Below, in pieces: positions 25,827 to 38,001 of a DNA stretch of 64,000 nucleotides. The translations under genes were made by a program, and so were the position numbers. Positions within the stretch are counted from its first letter, which is position 1. Each line of letters begins with the position of its first letter. This stretch comes from Bacillota bacterium (GTDB lineage Bacteria; Bacillota; Clostridia; Oscillospirales; Acutalibacteraceae). Under the pieces are notes generated by a model. It was not told where the DNA came from, did not search any database, and saw only the letters and a list, made by a program, of their open reading frames with translations. The stretch lies in the NCBI GenBank assembly GCA_023390175.1, contig JAEWDK010000024.1:62001-126000 (forward strand). Direction: 5' to 3'.

Positions 25827-27593
25827 ATGCCATTACCGGAAGCTTTTTTACAGGAACTGAAAGCCCGCAGCGACCTTTCCGAGGTTGCCGCATCCTATGT
25901 GAATCTGCGGCGTGCCGGCAGAAACATGGTCGGGCTCTGTCCGTTTCATAATGAAAAAACACCGTCCTTCAACATCTTTCCCGAAAATGGTTCTTTTTAC
26001 TGCTTTGGCTGCGGAGCGGGCGGTGACGTAATCACGTTCGTCCGCCGGATTGAAAACCTGGACTATATGGAAGCCATCCGCTTTTTGGCTCAGCGTGCGG
26101 GGATTCAGGTGCCGGAGGGCAGCGCCGATGACGGTATGAGCAGGCTGAAGGCGCGAATTATGGAGATTAACCGGGAAACCGCTCGCTTTTACAATGCTGT
26201 TTTAAACTCGGCACAAGGGGAAGCGGGTATGAAATACCTGACCGGCCGCGGTTTAACCCAAAACACCATTCGCCGCTTTGGGCTTGGGTATGCACCGTCT
26301 TCCCGTTATACCCTTGTTGATTTTCTTGAAAAAAAGGGTTATACCCAGAATGAAATGATCTTGGCAAATGTTGCGTTCAAAGGAAGAAGCGGACGGGCCG
26401 TGGACCGTTTTTACTCCAGGGTAATGTTTCCGATTATCGATTTGCGGGGGAATATCATCGCTTTTGGCGGCCGGATTTTGACCGATGAAAAACCGAAATA
26501 TCTGAATACAGCCGAAACCCCGGTGTTTAATAAAGGAAGCTTTCTGTTTGCTTTAAATTTTGCCAAAAGCAGCGGCAGCGAGCAGTTGATTCTGTGTGAA
26601 GGCTACATGGATGTGATTTCACTGCATCAGGCGGGCTTCACCAACGCGGTTGCAACGCTCGGTACGGCCCTGACGCCAAGTCAGGCGCATTTAATGGCCC
26701 GCTACACCAAAGAGGTAATCGTTTCCTACGATTCCGACGAAGCCGGGCAGAAAGCAGCCTCACGCGCAATTCCCATTCTCCGTGAAACAGGGCTGCTGGT
26801 CAAGGTGCTTACAATTGCCGGCGGGAAGGATCCCGATGAATACATACGTTCCAACGGTCAGAATGGCCGGATTAAGTTCAAACAGCTTTTGGAAACCTGT
26901 GGAAACGACGTGGAATACAGGCTGCAGAAAATCAAACAGGGCTGTAACCTTCAAAACGCCGAAGGGCGGGTCGCTTATCTGACAGGTGCGTCGTCCGTGC
27001 TTGCAACGCTTGAAAACCGGATTGAGCAGGAAGTGTACGCCGGAAAACTTTCGGAAGAAATCGGTGTGGAGCGTTCCGCAATTATGCAGCAGGTTGACAA
27101 AAACCGCGGCAAACTGAAAAAAACTCAGGAGCAAAAGGAATTCAAAGTTTTTCAGCAGCAGGCGGCCGGCATCCGCGACAGTATCAATCCCGAAAAATCG
27201 CAGTATCTTCGGGCTGCAAGCGCCGAAGAAGCACTGATTGCGTATATTGTGAAATACCCGGAGCACGCTATATCGATATATGGCATTTTGCCGCCTGAAA
27301 AATTTGTCACAGCCTTCAATCGCCGTGTATATTTGGTAATTATGGGCAGAATTATAGACGGCAAGGCAATCAGCCTTACAGACATATCGGAGGGCTTCTC
27401 CGTTGAAGAAATGGCTGCGATTGCAAAAATTCTCGCAAGATTTAATTCCGTTTCTGTTACAAGGCAGGACGCGGATGAATATATAAATGTAATCACACAG
27501 GAACATGCAAAAAAGAATGTAGAAAATGCTGCTTCGACACCGCCGCAGGATATTGAGAGTTATTTGAGGGAATTGAAGTCGCAGAAAAAATAG
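25827..27593 (+). CDS. dnaG: DNA primase
   Basis: The 588-residue primase makes RNA primers at the replication fork. It has an N-terminal CHC2 zinc finger (Cys38, His41, Cys59, Cys62), the catalytic core with TOPRIM motif EGYMDVISLHQAGF and the following YDSDEAGQKAA, and a C-terminal helicase-interaction region. ATG 25827 follows AGGGGGTGA. It is followed 11 bases later by rpoD, the conserved core of the macromolecular-synthesis operon; rpsU is not adjacent. Confidence 0.97.
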   Translation: MPLPEAFLQELKARSDLSEVAASYVNLRRAGRNMVGLCPFHNEKTPSFNIFPENGSFYCFGCGAGGDVITFVRRIENLDYMEAIRFLAQRAGIQVPEGSADDGMSRLKARIMEINRETARFYNAVLNSAQGEAGMKYLTGRGLTQNTIRRFGLGYAPSSRYTLVDFLEKKGYTQNEMILANVAFKGRSGRAVDRFYSRVMFPIIDLRGNIIAFGGRILTDEKPKYLNTAETPVFNKGSFLFALNFAKSSGSEQLILCEGYMDVISLHQAGFTNAVATLGTALTPSQAHLMARYTKEVIVSYDSDEAGQKAASRAIPILRETGLLVKVLTIAGGKDPDEYIRSNGQNGRIKFKQLLETCGNDVEYRLQKIKQGCNLQNAEGRVAYLTGASSVLATLENRIEQEVYAGKLSEEIGVERSAIMQQVDKNRGKLKKTQEQKEFKVFQQQAAGIRDSINPEKSQYLRAASAEEALIAYIVKYPEHAISIYGILPPEKFVTAFNRRVYLVIMGRIIDGKAISLTDISEGFSVEEMAAIAKILARFNSVSVTRQDADEYINVITQEHAKKNVENAASTPPQDIESYLRELKSQKK

Positions 27594-27604
27594 GGGGACT
27601 TATA

Positions 27605-28699
27605 ATGGGAGCACCGGATAAGAAAACGGTAATCAGGGATTTAATCGAACAGGGAAAAAGCAAAGGGCAGCTGTCCACAAAGGAAATTTTGGACGCAATC
27701 GGCGAGCTGGATTTTGATCCGGAGCAAATAGAAAAATTTTATGATACGCTGGAATCCCAGGGCGTCGAAATCATTGAAGACTTTGCTGACACACCGCTTG
27801 ATGATATTGACTTTACGGTTCAGGTTGATGAAAACGAAGACATGGAAGCCGCGCTAAGCACCGAAGGAATCGCTATCGATGATCCCGTTAAGGTGTATTT
27901 AAAAGAAATCGGCCGTGTGCCGCTTCTTTCTCCTGAAGAGGAAATTGACCTCGCTATCCGCATTAACGACGGTGACGATGCTGCAAAAAAACGTCTTTCC
28001 GAAGCAAACCTCCGTCTGGTTGTCAGTATTGCAAAGCGTTACCTGGGGCGCGGGATGCAGTTCCTTGATTTAATTCAGGAGGGCAACCTCGGCTTGATTA
28101 AAGCAGTTGAAAAATTTGATTATACAAAAGGATTTAAGTTTTCGACCTATGCCACATGGTGGATTCGCCAGGCGATTACACGCGCCATTGCGGACCAGGC
28201 CAGAACCATTCGAATTCCGGTGCATATGGTTGAAACAATTAATAAGGTGAAAAAGGTTTCCAGCCAGCTTTTGCACACCAATGGCCATGAGCCTACAGCG
28301 GATGAAATTTCGCTTGAGCTTGACATGCCGGTTGACAAGGTGCGTGAAATTATGCGCGTGGCACAGGAGCCGGTTTCACTCGAAACGCCGATCGGTGAAG
28401 AGGAAGACAGCCATTTGGGTGACTTTATTCCGGATGATGACGCTCCCGCTCCGGCGGACGCAGCTTCCCACACACTGTTGAAGGAACAGCTTGCCGACGT
28501 GCTTGACACGCTTACTCCAAGGGAGGAAAAAGTGCTCCGCCTGCGTTTTGGTCTGGAAGACGGGCGCTCCCGCACCTTGGAAGAGGTCGGAAAGGAATTT
28601 AACGTTACCAGGGAACGCATTCGGCAGATTGAAGCGAAAGCGCTCCGTAAACTGCGCCATCCGAGCCGCAGCAAAAAGCTGAAAGATTTCTTGGATTAA
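27605..28699 (+). CDS. rpoD: Primary RNA polymerase sigma factor (sigma-70/SigA)
   Basis: The 364-residue housekeeping sigma factor has an acidic region 1.1, region 1.2 DPVKVYLKEIG, and region 2 from DLIQEGNLGLIKAVEKFDY to FSTYATWWIRQAI, which binds the -10 element. Region 4 has TLEEVGKEFNVTRERIRQIE for the -35 element. The length is typical of Firmicutes SigA. It is co-transcribed with dnaG. The promoters listed in this window match its expected TTGACA/TATAAT recognition. Confidence 0.97.
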   Translation: MGAPDKKTVIRDLIEQGKSKGQLSTKEILDAIGELDFDPEQIEKFYDTLESQGVEIIEDFADTPLDDIDFTVQVDENEDMEAALSTEGIAIDDPVKVYLKEIGRVPLLSPEEEIDLAIRINDGDDAAKKRLSEANLRLVVSIAKRYLGRGMQFLDLIQEGNLGLIKAVEKFDYTKGFKFSTYATWWIRQAITRAIADQARTIRIPVHMVETINKVKKVSSQLLHTNGHEPTADEISLELDMPVDKVREIMRVAQEPVSLETPIGEEEDSHLGDFIPDDDAPAPADAASHTLLKEQLADVLDTLTPREEKVLRLRFGLEDGRSRTLEEVGKEFNVTRERIRQIEAKALRKLRHPSRSKKLKDFLD

Positions 28700-28713
28700 G
28701 GAGGATGGCAAAC

Positions 28714-29133
28714 ATGGTCATGACGCTTGAAGCCGACTATGCAGTCAGAATTGTTGAAATGCTGGCGGTGTCCAATAAAAAAGTAGACGCGCACACCATT
28801 TCAGATGAAACGCACGTTCCGTTAAGATTCGCGCTGAAAATTCTTCGCAAGCTGGTTGCCGGCGGGTTGATCGTATCCTATAAAGGCGCCCGGGGCGGAT
28901 ACATGCTTGCCCGCGAACCGGGGAAGATTACGCTTCGCCAGGTGATTGAATCGGTCGAGGGGCCGTACATGATCAGCCGGTGCCAGCAGGATGAGTACGC
29001 CTGTTCCCATACTGCCTGCCGATTTCATGAAATTTATAATGAGATCTCATCGGTTGTGCGCACAAAGCTGGATTCATACACATTTGACTCCCTCAATGGC
29101 CTGAATCCGGCGGAAAATAAACAAAATAGTTGA
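28714..29133 (+). CDS. Rrf2 family transcriptional regulator with three conserved cysteines
   Basis: The 139-residue regulator has a winged helix (LEADYAVRIVEML, LRFALKILRKLVAGGLI, YKGARGGYMLA) and Cys90, Cys97 and Cys102 in a C-x6-C-x4-C pattern. In IscR/NsrR relatives such cysteines hold an Fe-S cluster, so this may sense iron-sulfur status, redox or NO. I chose ATG 28714, nine bases after AAGGAGG (28698-28704); ATG 28705 touches the ribosome-binding site. It follows rpoD and is probably in its transcript. No isc/suf genes are near. Confidence 0.92.
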   Translation: MVMTLEADYAVRIVEMLAVSNKKVDAHTISDETHVPLRFALKILRKLVAGGLIVSYKGARGGYMLAREPGKITLRQVIESVEGPYMISRCQQDEYACSHTACRFHEIYNEISSVVRTKLDSYTFDSLNGLNPAENKQNS

Positions 29134-29146
29134 ATTAACGACAAAA

Positions 29147-29172
29147 AGCCGGCGGTCAAATGACCGCCGGCT
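29147..29172 (+). terminator. Terminator ending the dnaG-rpoD-Rrf2 transcript
   Basis: A perfect 12-bp stem (29147-29158, 29161-29172) with a 2-nt loop is followed by GATTTTA. Confidence 0.8.
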
Positions 29173-29200
29173 GATTTTAAATGAAAAAGTAAAATATAGC

Positions 29201-29229
29201 TTGACAAACACTACATATTGTAATAGAAT
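29201..29229 (+). promoter_or_regulatory. Strong predicted promoter of rpoB
   Basis: Consensus TTGACA (29201-29206), a 17-bp spacer and TAGAAT (29224-29229). The transcript would have a leader of about 170 bases before the chosen rpoB start. Confidence 0.8.
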
Positions 29230-29408
29230 AATATACTGCATCATCATGGAAACATATACTCATGTCTATCCTCAACTATAATATCACAACATATGAAAAA
29301 AGGCAAGAGAATATCACAAAAGCTTATAAAAGCAATGATGGATGCAAACTATTTTTGTGCTTAATTTATGCCGCCGATGGTAAATATATGAATGGAGTGA
29401 TTGAGCCA

Positions 29409-33158
<3,750 letters not shown>

Positions 33159-33172
33159 AAAGGGGTTACAAT

Positions 33173-36100
33173 ATGGAATTTAATACTTTTGAATCAATTA
33201 AGATCGGACTTGCTTCACCGGAAAAAATCAGAGAATGGTCGCACGGCGAAGTAAAAAAGCCGGAAACGATAAATTACCGCACCCTGAAACCGGAGCGTGA
33301 CGGACTTTTCTGCGAGCGTATTTTCGGGCCCCAAAAGGACTGGGAGTGCCATTGCGGAAAGTACAAGAGAATCCGCTACAAAGGTAAAATCTGCGAACGC
33401 TGCGGTGTTGAGGTCACAAGGGCGAAGGTACGCCGTGAGCGTATGGGCCATATTGAACTGGCCGCCCCTGTTTCACACATTTGGTATTTCAAGGGCATTC
33501 CCTCCAGAATGGGTTTGATTTTGGACATCTCCCCGCGTATGCTCGAAAAGGTGCTTTATTTTGCACTTTACATCGTAACCGACCCAGGCAATGTGCGCGA
33601 GCTTCAGAAAAAGCAGCTGCTGAATGAAAAAGAATACCGCGACATGCGTGAAAAATATGAAGATGATTTCGAGGCCAGCATGGGTGCGGAAGCGATTAAA
33701 AAGCTTCTGACAGAAATTGACCTTGACCAGTCCTCAGAAGAATTAAAGGACGAACTTGTAACCGCTTCCGGCCAAAAGCGCGTCCGCATTTTAAAGCGCC
33801 TTGAAGTGGTTGAGGCATTCCGCCTTTCCGGCAACCGCCCGGAATGGATGATTTTGGATGTGGTACCGGTCATTCCTCCGGATATTCGCCCAATGGTACA
33901 GCTCGACGGCGGCCGTTTCGCGACTTCCGACCTGAACGACCTTTACCGCCGCGTCATTAACCGCAACAACAGACTGAAAAGACTGTTGGAGCTCGGCGCC
34001 CCGGATATTATTGTCCGCAACGAAAAACGTATGCTGCAGGAAGCTGTTGACGCTTTGATTGACAACGGCCGCCGCGGCAGACCGGTAACCGGCCCGAACA
34101 ACAGGCCGCTCAAGTCGCTGTCCGACATGCTGAAAGGTAAGCAGGGACGTTTCCGTCAGAACCTTTTGGGCAAACGTGTTGACTATTCCGGCCGTTCCGT
34201 TATTGTTGTCGGCCCGGAACTGAAAATGTACCAGTGCGGTCTTCCGAAGGAAATGGCACTGGAACTCTTTAAGCCTTTCGTAATGAAGCGCCTGGTGGAA
34301 ACCGGTGCTGCCGGTAACATTAAGGCTGCCAGAAAAGCGGTTGAACGTGCGAAGCCCGAGGTTTGGGATGCTCTAGAAATCGTGATTAAAAATCATCCGG
34401 TTCTGCTGAACCGTGCGCCTACGCTTCACAGACTCGGTATTCAGGCATTTGAACCCGTCCTGGTTGAAGGCCGTGCCTTAAAGCTTCATCCGTTGGCCTG
34501 TACCGCTTACAACGCGGACTTCGACGGCGATCAGATGGCTGTTCATGTGCCGCTTTCCGCGGAGGCTCAAGCCGAAGCACGCTTCCTGATGCTGGCTGCA
34601 GGCAATCTGCTGAAGCCTTCCGACGGACGCCCTGTTACGGTTCCTACTCAGGACATGGTGCTTGGCTCGTACTACCTTACCTTAGACAAGGACGGCGAGC
34701 TGGGCGAGGGCAAAGTATTCCGTGACTATGACGAGGCAATTATGGCCTATGATTCGAAATCAGTCGGCCTTCACGCCAAAATCAAAGTCCGCAGAACAAT
34801 GGAAATAGACGGGAAACAGGTTTCCATGCTTGTGGATACTACCGTTGGCCGTATGATTTTCAACAAACCGATTCCGCAGGATTTAGGGTATGTTGACCGT
34901 ACAATACCGGAAAACAAGTTTAAATTTGAGATTGACTTCCTGGTTGGCAAAAAGCAGCTGGGGATTATCATTGATAAGTGCATCAAAGCACACGGCACCG
35001 CTGAAACGGCGGACGTTCTTGACAGCATTAAGTCGCAGGGCTACAAATATTCTACTTTAAGCGCCATTACGGTTGCTGTTTGTGATGCGACCATTCCTCC
35101 CGAAAAGAAGGAAATTATTGATGCGGCTGAAAAGCAGATTGATGTTGTATTTGAACAGTTCAAGAACGGTTTGTTTTCCGACAGTGAGCGCTACGCGGCA
35201 GTTCTGAAAATTTGGGCAAAAGCAACGGAGGATGTTTCCGTTGCACTGCAAAAAAATCTTGACCGTTACAACCCGATCTTCATGATGGCTGATTCCGGAG
35301 CGCGTGGTTCCATGAGCCAGATTCGCCAGCTTGCCGGTATGCGCGGACTGATTGCCAACACATCCGGTAAAACCATTGAAATTCCAATTCGTGCGAACTA
35401 CCGTGAAGGTCTGAATATTTTGGAATACTTCATTTCTTCCCGCGGCGCCAGAAAGGGCTTGGCCGATACCGCTTTAAGAACGGCCGACTCCGGCTATCTG
35501 ACCCGCCGTCTTGTAGACGTTTCGCAGGATGTTATTATCCGTGAGGATGACTGCGGCTCGACCGAGGGCCTTGAAGTCTTTGATATCCGCGAGGGTAAGG
35601 AATCCATTGAACCGCTGCATGAACGTCTGCTTGGCCGCTATCTTGTTGAAGATTTTGTTGACGAGAAGACGGGCAAGGTGCTTGTCTCCAAGGATAAGCT
35701 CATGACCGATCAGGATGCGGATATTATTGTCAGCAGCGGCACCCAGCGCATTAAAATACGCTCCATTCTCAATTGCCGCGCAAAGCACGGCGTCTGCAAG
35801 AAGTGCTACGGCGCAAACCTTGCGAACGGTCAGCCTGTTTCCGTCGGTGAAGCGGTTGGTATTATTGCCGCGCAGTCCATCGGCGAACCGGGCACACAGC
35901 TTACCATGAGAACCTTCCACACCGGCGGTGTTGCCAGTGCGGAGGATATTACACAGGGCTTGCCGCGTGTTGAAGAACTTTTTGAAGGACGTAAACCGAA
36001 GCATCTTGCCATTATCAGCGAAATTGCCGGCGTCGTTTCTTTTGAAGAAATCAAGAAGAACCGTCATGTCGTTGTTACGAATTCTGAAACAGGGGATTCC

Positions 36101-36715
36101 AAGTCCTACCTCATCCCGTTCGGTTCGCGTATTATTGTTACCGAAGGGCAGGAGATTAAGGCTGGCGCCAGAGTTACGGAAGGTTCGGTCAATCCGCACG
36201 ATGTTCTGGCTATCTCCGGTACTCAGGCGGTTCAGGATTACCTGATTGAGGAAGTTCAGCGCGTTTACCGTATGCAGGGTGTTGATATCAACGATAAGCA
36301 TATTGAGGTAATCGTCCGTCAGATGATGAAGAAGGTTAAAATCGAGGATGCGGGCGACACCACGCTGCTCCCGAGTTCTTTGACGGAGAAGATTGAGCTG
36401 GAATCGGAAAACGAAATAGTCCGTGAACGTATTGCAGCAGGTGAAGCCGACCTCAGGGAGGCTACCTCCTCACCGGTTCTGCTCGGTATTACGAAGGCTT
36501 CTCTTGCCACCGACTCCTTCCTGTCTGCTGCTTCATTCCAGGAAACGACCCGAGTCCTTACGGATGCAGCCATTAAAGGCAAAAGCGACCCGCTGCTCGG
36601 CCTGAAGGAAAACGTCATTATCGGTAAACTGATTCCTGCCGGAACCGGTATGAAATGTTACAGCGACGTTGAGATAGAGCCGGTAAATCAAGTATTGACA
36701 AATGACGCTGTGTAG
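33173..36715 (+). CDS. rpoC: DNA-directed RNA polymerase subunit beta'
   Basis: The 1180-residue subunit has the N-terminal zinc site (CHCGKYKR...CERCG) and the catalytic Mg2+ loop YNADFDGDQMAVH with three aspartates. It also has the second zinc site (CRAKHGVCKKCYG) and the trigger-loop region GEAVGIIAAQSIGEPGTQLT. The length fits Firmicutes RpoC without large lineage inserts. It starts 14 bases after rpoB behind AAAGGGG. A large hairpin separates it from rpsL. Confidence 0.98.
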   Translation: MEFNTFESIKIGLASPEKIREWSHGEVKKPETINYRTLKPERDGLFCERIFGPQKDWECHCGKYKRIRYKGKICERCGVEVTRAKVRRERMGHIELAAPVSHIWYFKGIPSRMGLILDISPRMLEKVLYFALYIVTDPGNVRELQKKQLLNEKEYRDMREKYEDDFEASMGAEAIKKLLTEIDLDQSSEELKDELVTASGQKRVRILKRLEVVEAFRLSGNRPEWMILDVVPVIPPDIRPMVQLDGGRFATSDLNDLYRRVINRNNRLKRLLELGAPDIIVRNEKRMLQEAVDALIDNGRRGRPVTGPNNRPLKSLSDMLKGKQGRFRQNLLGKRVDYSGRSVIVVGPELKMYQCGLPKEMALELFKPFVMKRLVETGAAGNIKAARKAVERAKPEVWDALEIVIKNHPVLLNRAPTLHRLGIQAFEPVLVEGRALKLHPLACTAYNADFDGDQMAVHVPLSAEAQAEARFLMLAAGNLLKPSDGRPVTVPTQDMVLGSYYLTLDKDGELGEGKVFRDYDEAIMAYDSKSVGLHAKIKVRRTMEIDGKQVSMLVDTTVGRMIFNKPIPQDLGYVDRTIPENKFKFEIDFLVGKKQLGIIIDKCIKAHGTAETADVLDSIKSQGYKYSTLSAITVAVCDATIPPEKKEIIDAAEKQIDVVFEQFKNGLFSDSERYAAVLKIWAKATEDVSVALQKNLDRYNPIFMMADSGARGSMSQIRQLAGMRGLIANTSGKTIEIPIRANYREGLNILEYFISSRGARKGLADTALRTADSGYLTRRLVDVSQDVIIREDDCGSTEGLEVFDIREGKESIEPLHERLLGRYLVEDFVDEKTGKVLVSKDKLMTDQDADIIVSSGTQRIKIRSILNCRAKHGVCKKCYGANLANGQPVSVGEAVGIIAAQSIGEPGTQLTMRTFHTGGVASAEDITQGLPRVEELFEGRKPKHLAIISEIAGVVSFEEIKKNRHVVVTNSETGDSKSYLIPFGSRIIVTEGQEIKAGARVTEGSVNPHDVLAISGTQAVQDYLIEEVQRVYRMQGVDINDKHIEVIVRQMMKKVKIEDAGDTTLLPSSLTEKIELESENEIVRERIAAGEADLREATSSPVLLGITKASLATDSFLSAASFQETTRVLTDAAIKGKSDPLLGLKENVIIGKLIPAGTGMKCYSDVEIEPVNQVLTNDAV

Positions 36716-36757
36716 CGTTATAATAACTAATTGTGATGGTTTGTTAACGGAAAACTG

Positions 36758-36792
36758 ATTCCTATTCCGGGGTTTTGCTCCGGAATAGGAAT
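36758..36792 (+). other. Strong hairpin between rpoC and rpsL
   Basis: A perfect 13-bp stem (36758-36770, 36780-36792) with a 9-nt loop sits in the 159-base gap. The sequence after it (TAAGCTG) is not a U-tract, so it is more likely an RNA-processing, stability or attenuation element than a full terminator. A TATAAT at 36828-36833 could be part of a weak internal promoter but has no clear -35. Confidence 0.65.
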
Positions 36793-36874
36793 TAAGCTGT
36801 TTCAGACTAATATGCTGTTATTGCGGATATAATATATTCGCTTAACATATAAAATTTATGTGAGGAGGTGTCTT

Positions 36875-37312
36875 ATGCCAACATTTAACCAGTTAGTTCA
36901 TACGGGCAGAGAAGTTGCCGTAACAAAGGCCAAGGCTCCTGCGCTTTTAAAAGGCTGGAATTCCAAGAAGCGTGTTGCAATTGATCAGGATTCCCCGCAA
37001 AAGCGTGGTGTGTGTACCACTGTTAAGACTGCTACCCCGAAGAAACCAAACTCAGCGTTAAGAAAAATCGCCAGAGTAAGGCTTTCAAACGGAATTGAAG
37101 TCAGTGCTTACATTCCCGGTGTCGGCCATAATCTTCAGGAGCACAGCGTCGTTATGATTCGTGGCGGCCGTGTTAAGGATTTGCCTGGTGTGCGTTACCA
37201 TATTATCCGTGGTACCCTTGATGCTCAAGGTGTTGCACAGCGTATGCAGGCCCGTTCAAAGTATGGCGCAAAGCGTCCGAAGGCTGGCGCGGCGAAAGCT
37301 GCAAAAAAATAA
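36875..37312 (+). CDS. rpsL: 30S ribosomal protein S12
   Basis: The 145-residue decoding-centre protein has PTFNQLV at the start, the conserved QKRGVCTTVKT and PKKPNSALRK stretches (the lysine loops linked to streptomycin response), and GVGHNLQEHS and GGRVKDLPGVRYH. The end is the usual basic tail. ATG 36875 follows GAGGAGGTG; an upstream in-frame start overlaps that site. It is first of the str-type cluster rpsL-rpsG-fusA-tuf. Confidence 0.98.
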   Translation: MPTFNQLVHTGREVAVTKAKAPALLKGWNSKKRVAIDQDSPQKRGVCTTVKTATPKKPNSALRKIARVRLSNGIEVSAYIPGVGHNLQEHSVVMIRGGRVKDLPGVRYHIIRGTLDAQGVAQRMQARSKYGAKRPKAGAAKAAKK

Positions 37313-37459
37313 GGTAATTTAAATTGACAGAAACCTAACGGCTGCATGTTTTTTAACACAATGCGGCGGCGTTTATATATAGAACGCCTCTGTATTGGCC
37401 ACGGGAGTTTGTCGCTTTCGAGTACCTATGATATCATTCATGTGAAGGAGGGAAGTAAA

Positions 37460-37930
37460 GTGCCAAGAAGAGGTAATATTGCAAAACGTGATGTTTTGCC
37501 AGACCCGCTTTATAATTCAAAGCTTGTAACTCGTCTTGTTAATAATATTATGGTTGACGGTAAGAAGGGTGTATCCCAGAAGATCGTTTACGGTGCATTT
37601 GATATTATCAGCGAGAAAACAGGGAAGGATCCGCTTGAGGTTTTCGAGGCAGCTATGGAAAATGTTATGCCTGCTCTCGAGGTTAAGGCCCGCCGTGTCG
37701 GCGGTGCTACCTATCAGGTTCCAATGGAAGTCCGCCCTGAGAGAAGACAAACATTAGGCTTACGTTGGATGACTAATTATTCAAGACTTAGATCTGAGAA
37801 GACAATGAAAGAAAGACTTGCCGGTGAAATTCTTGATGCTGTAAATGGTGCTGGCGGTGCTGCTAAAAAGCGTGATGATACGCACAAAATGGCAGAAGCC
37901 AACAAGGCATTTGCTCATTACAGATGGTAA
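37460..37930 (+). CDS. rpsG: 30S ribosomal protein S7
   Basis: The 156-residue primary 16S rRNA-binding protein starts at GTG 37460 behind AAGGAGGG (PRRGNIAKRDVLPDP is the usual N-terminus). The frame is open back to 37346, but that part is not S7-like. Conserved sequences include NNIMVDGKKG, ARRVGGATYQVP and a C-terminal HKMAEANKAFAHYRW. The 147-base gap from rpsL contains only a weak hairpin (37368-37388). Confidence 0.98.
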   Translation: MPRRGNIAKRDVLPDPLYNSKLVTRLVNNIMVDGKKGVSQKIVYGAFDIISEKTGKDPLEVFEAAMENVMPALEVKARRVGGATYQVPMEVRPERRQTLGLRWMTNYSRLRSEKTMKERLAGEILDAVNGAGGAAKKRDDTHKMAEANKAFAHYRW

Positions 37931-38001
37931 TCCGACTTTGTCGGCCAGATTACTTGAAATAATGTCCGAATCCGAACATTACAGATTTTAAGGAGGAAAC
38001 T

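Noticed and set aside
35474..36301. Open frame antisense to rpoC
   Set aside because: Same reasoning: the reverse of a conserved gene, with no independent evidence.
36801..36833. Internal promoter before rpsL
   Set aside because: TATAAT at 36828 is good, but no -35 is at 16-18 bp and no TG extension is present.
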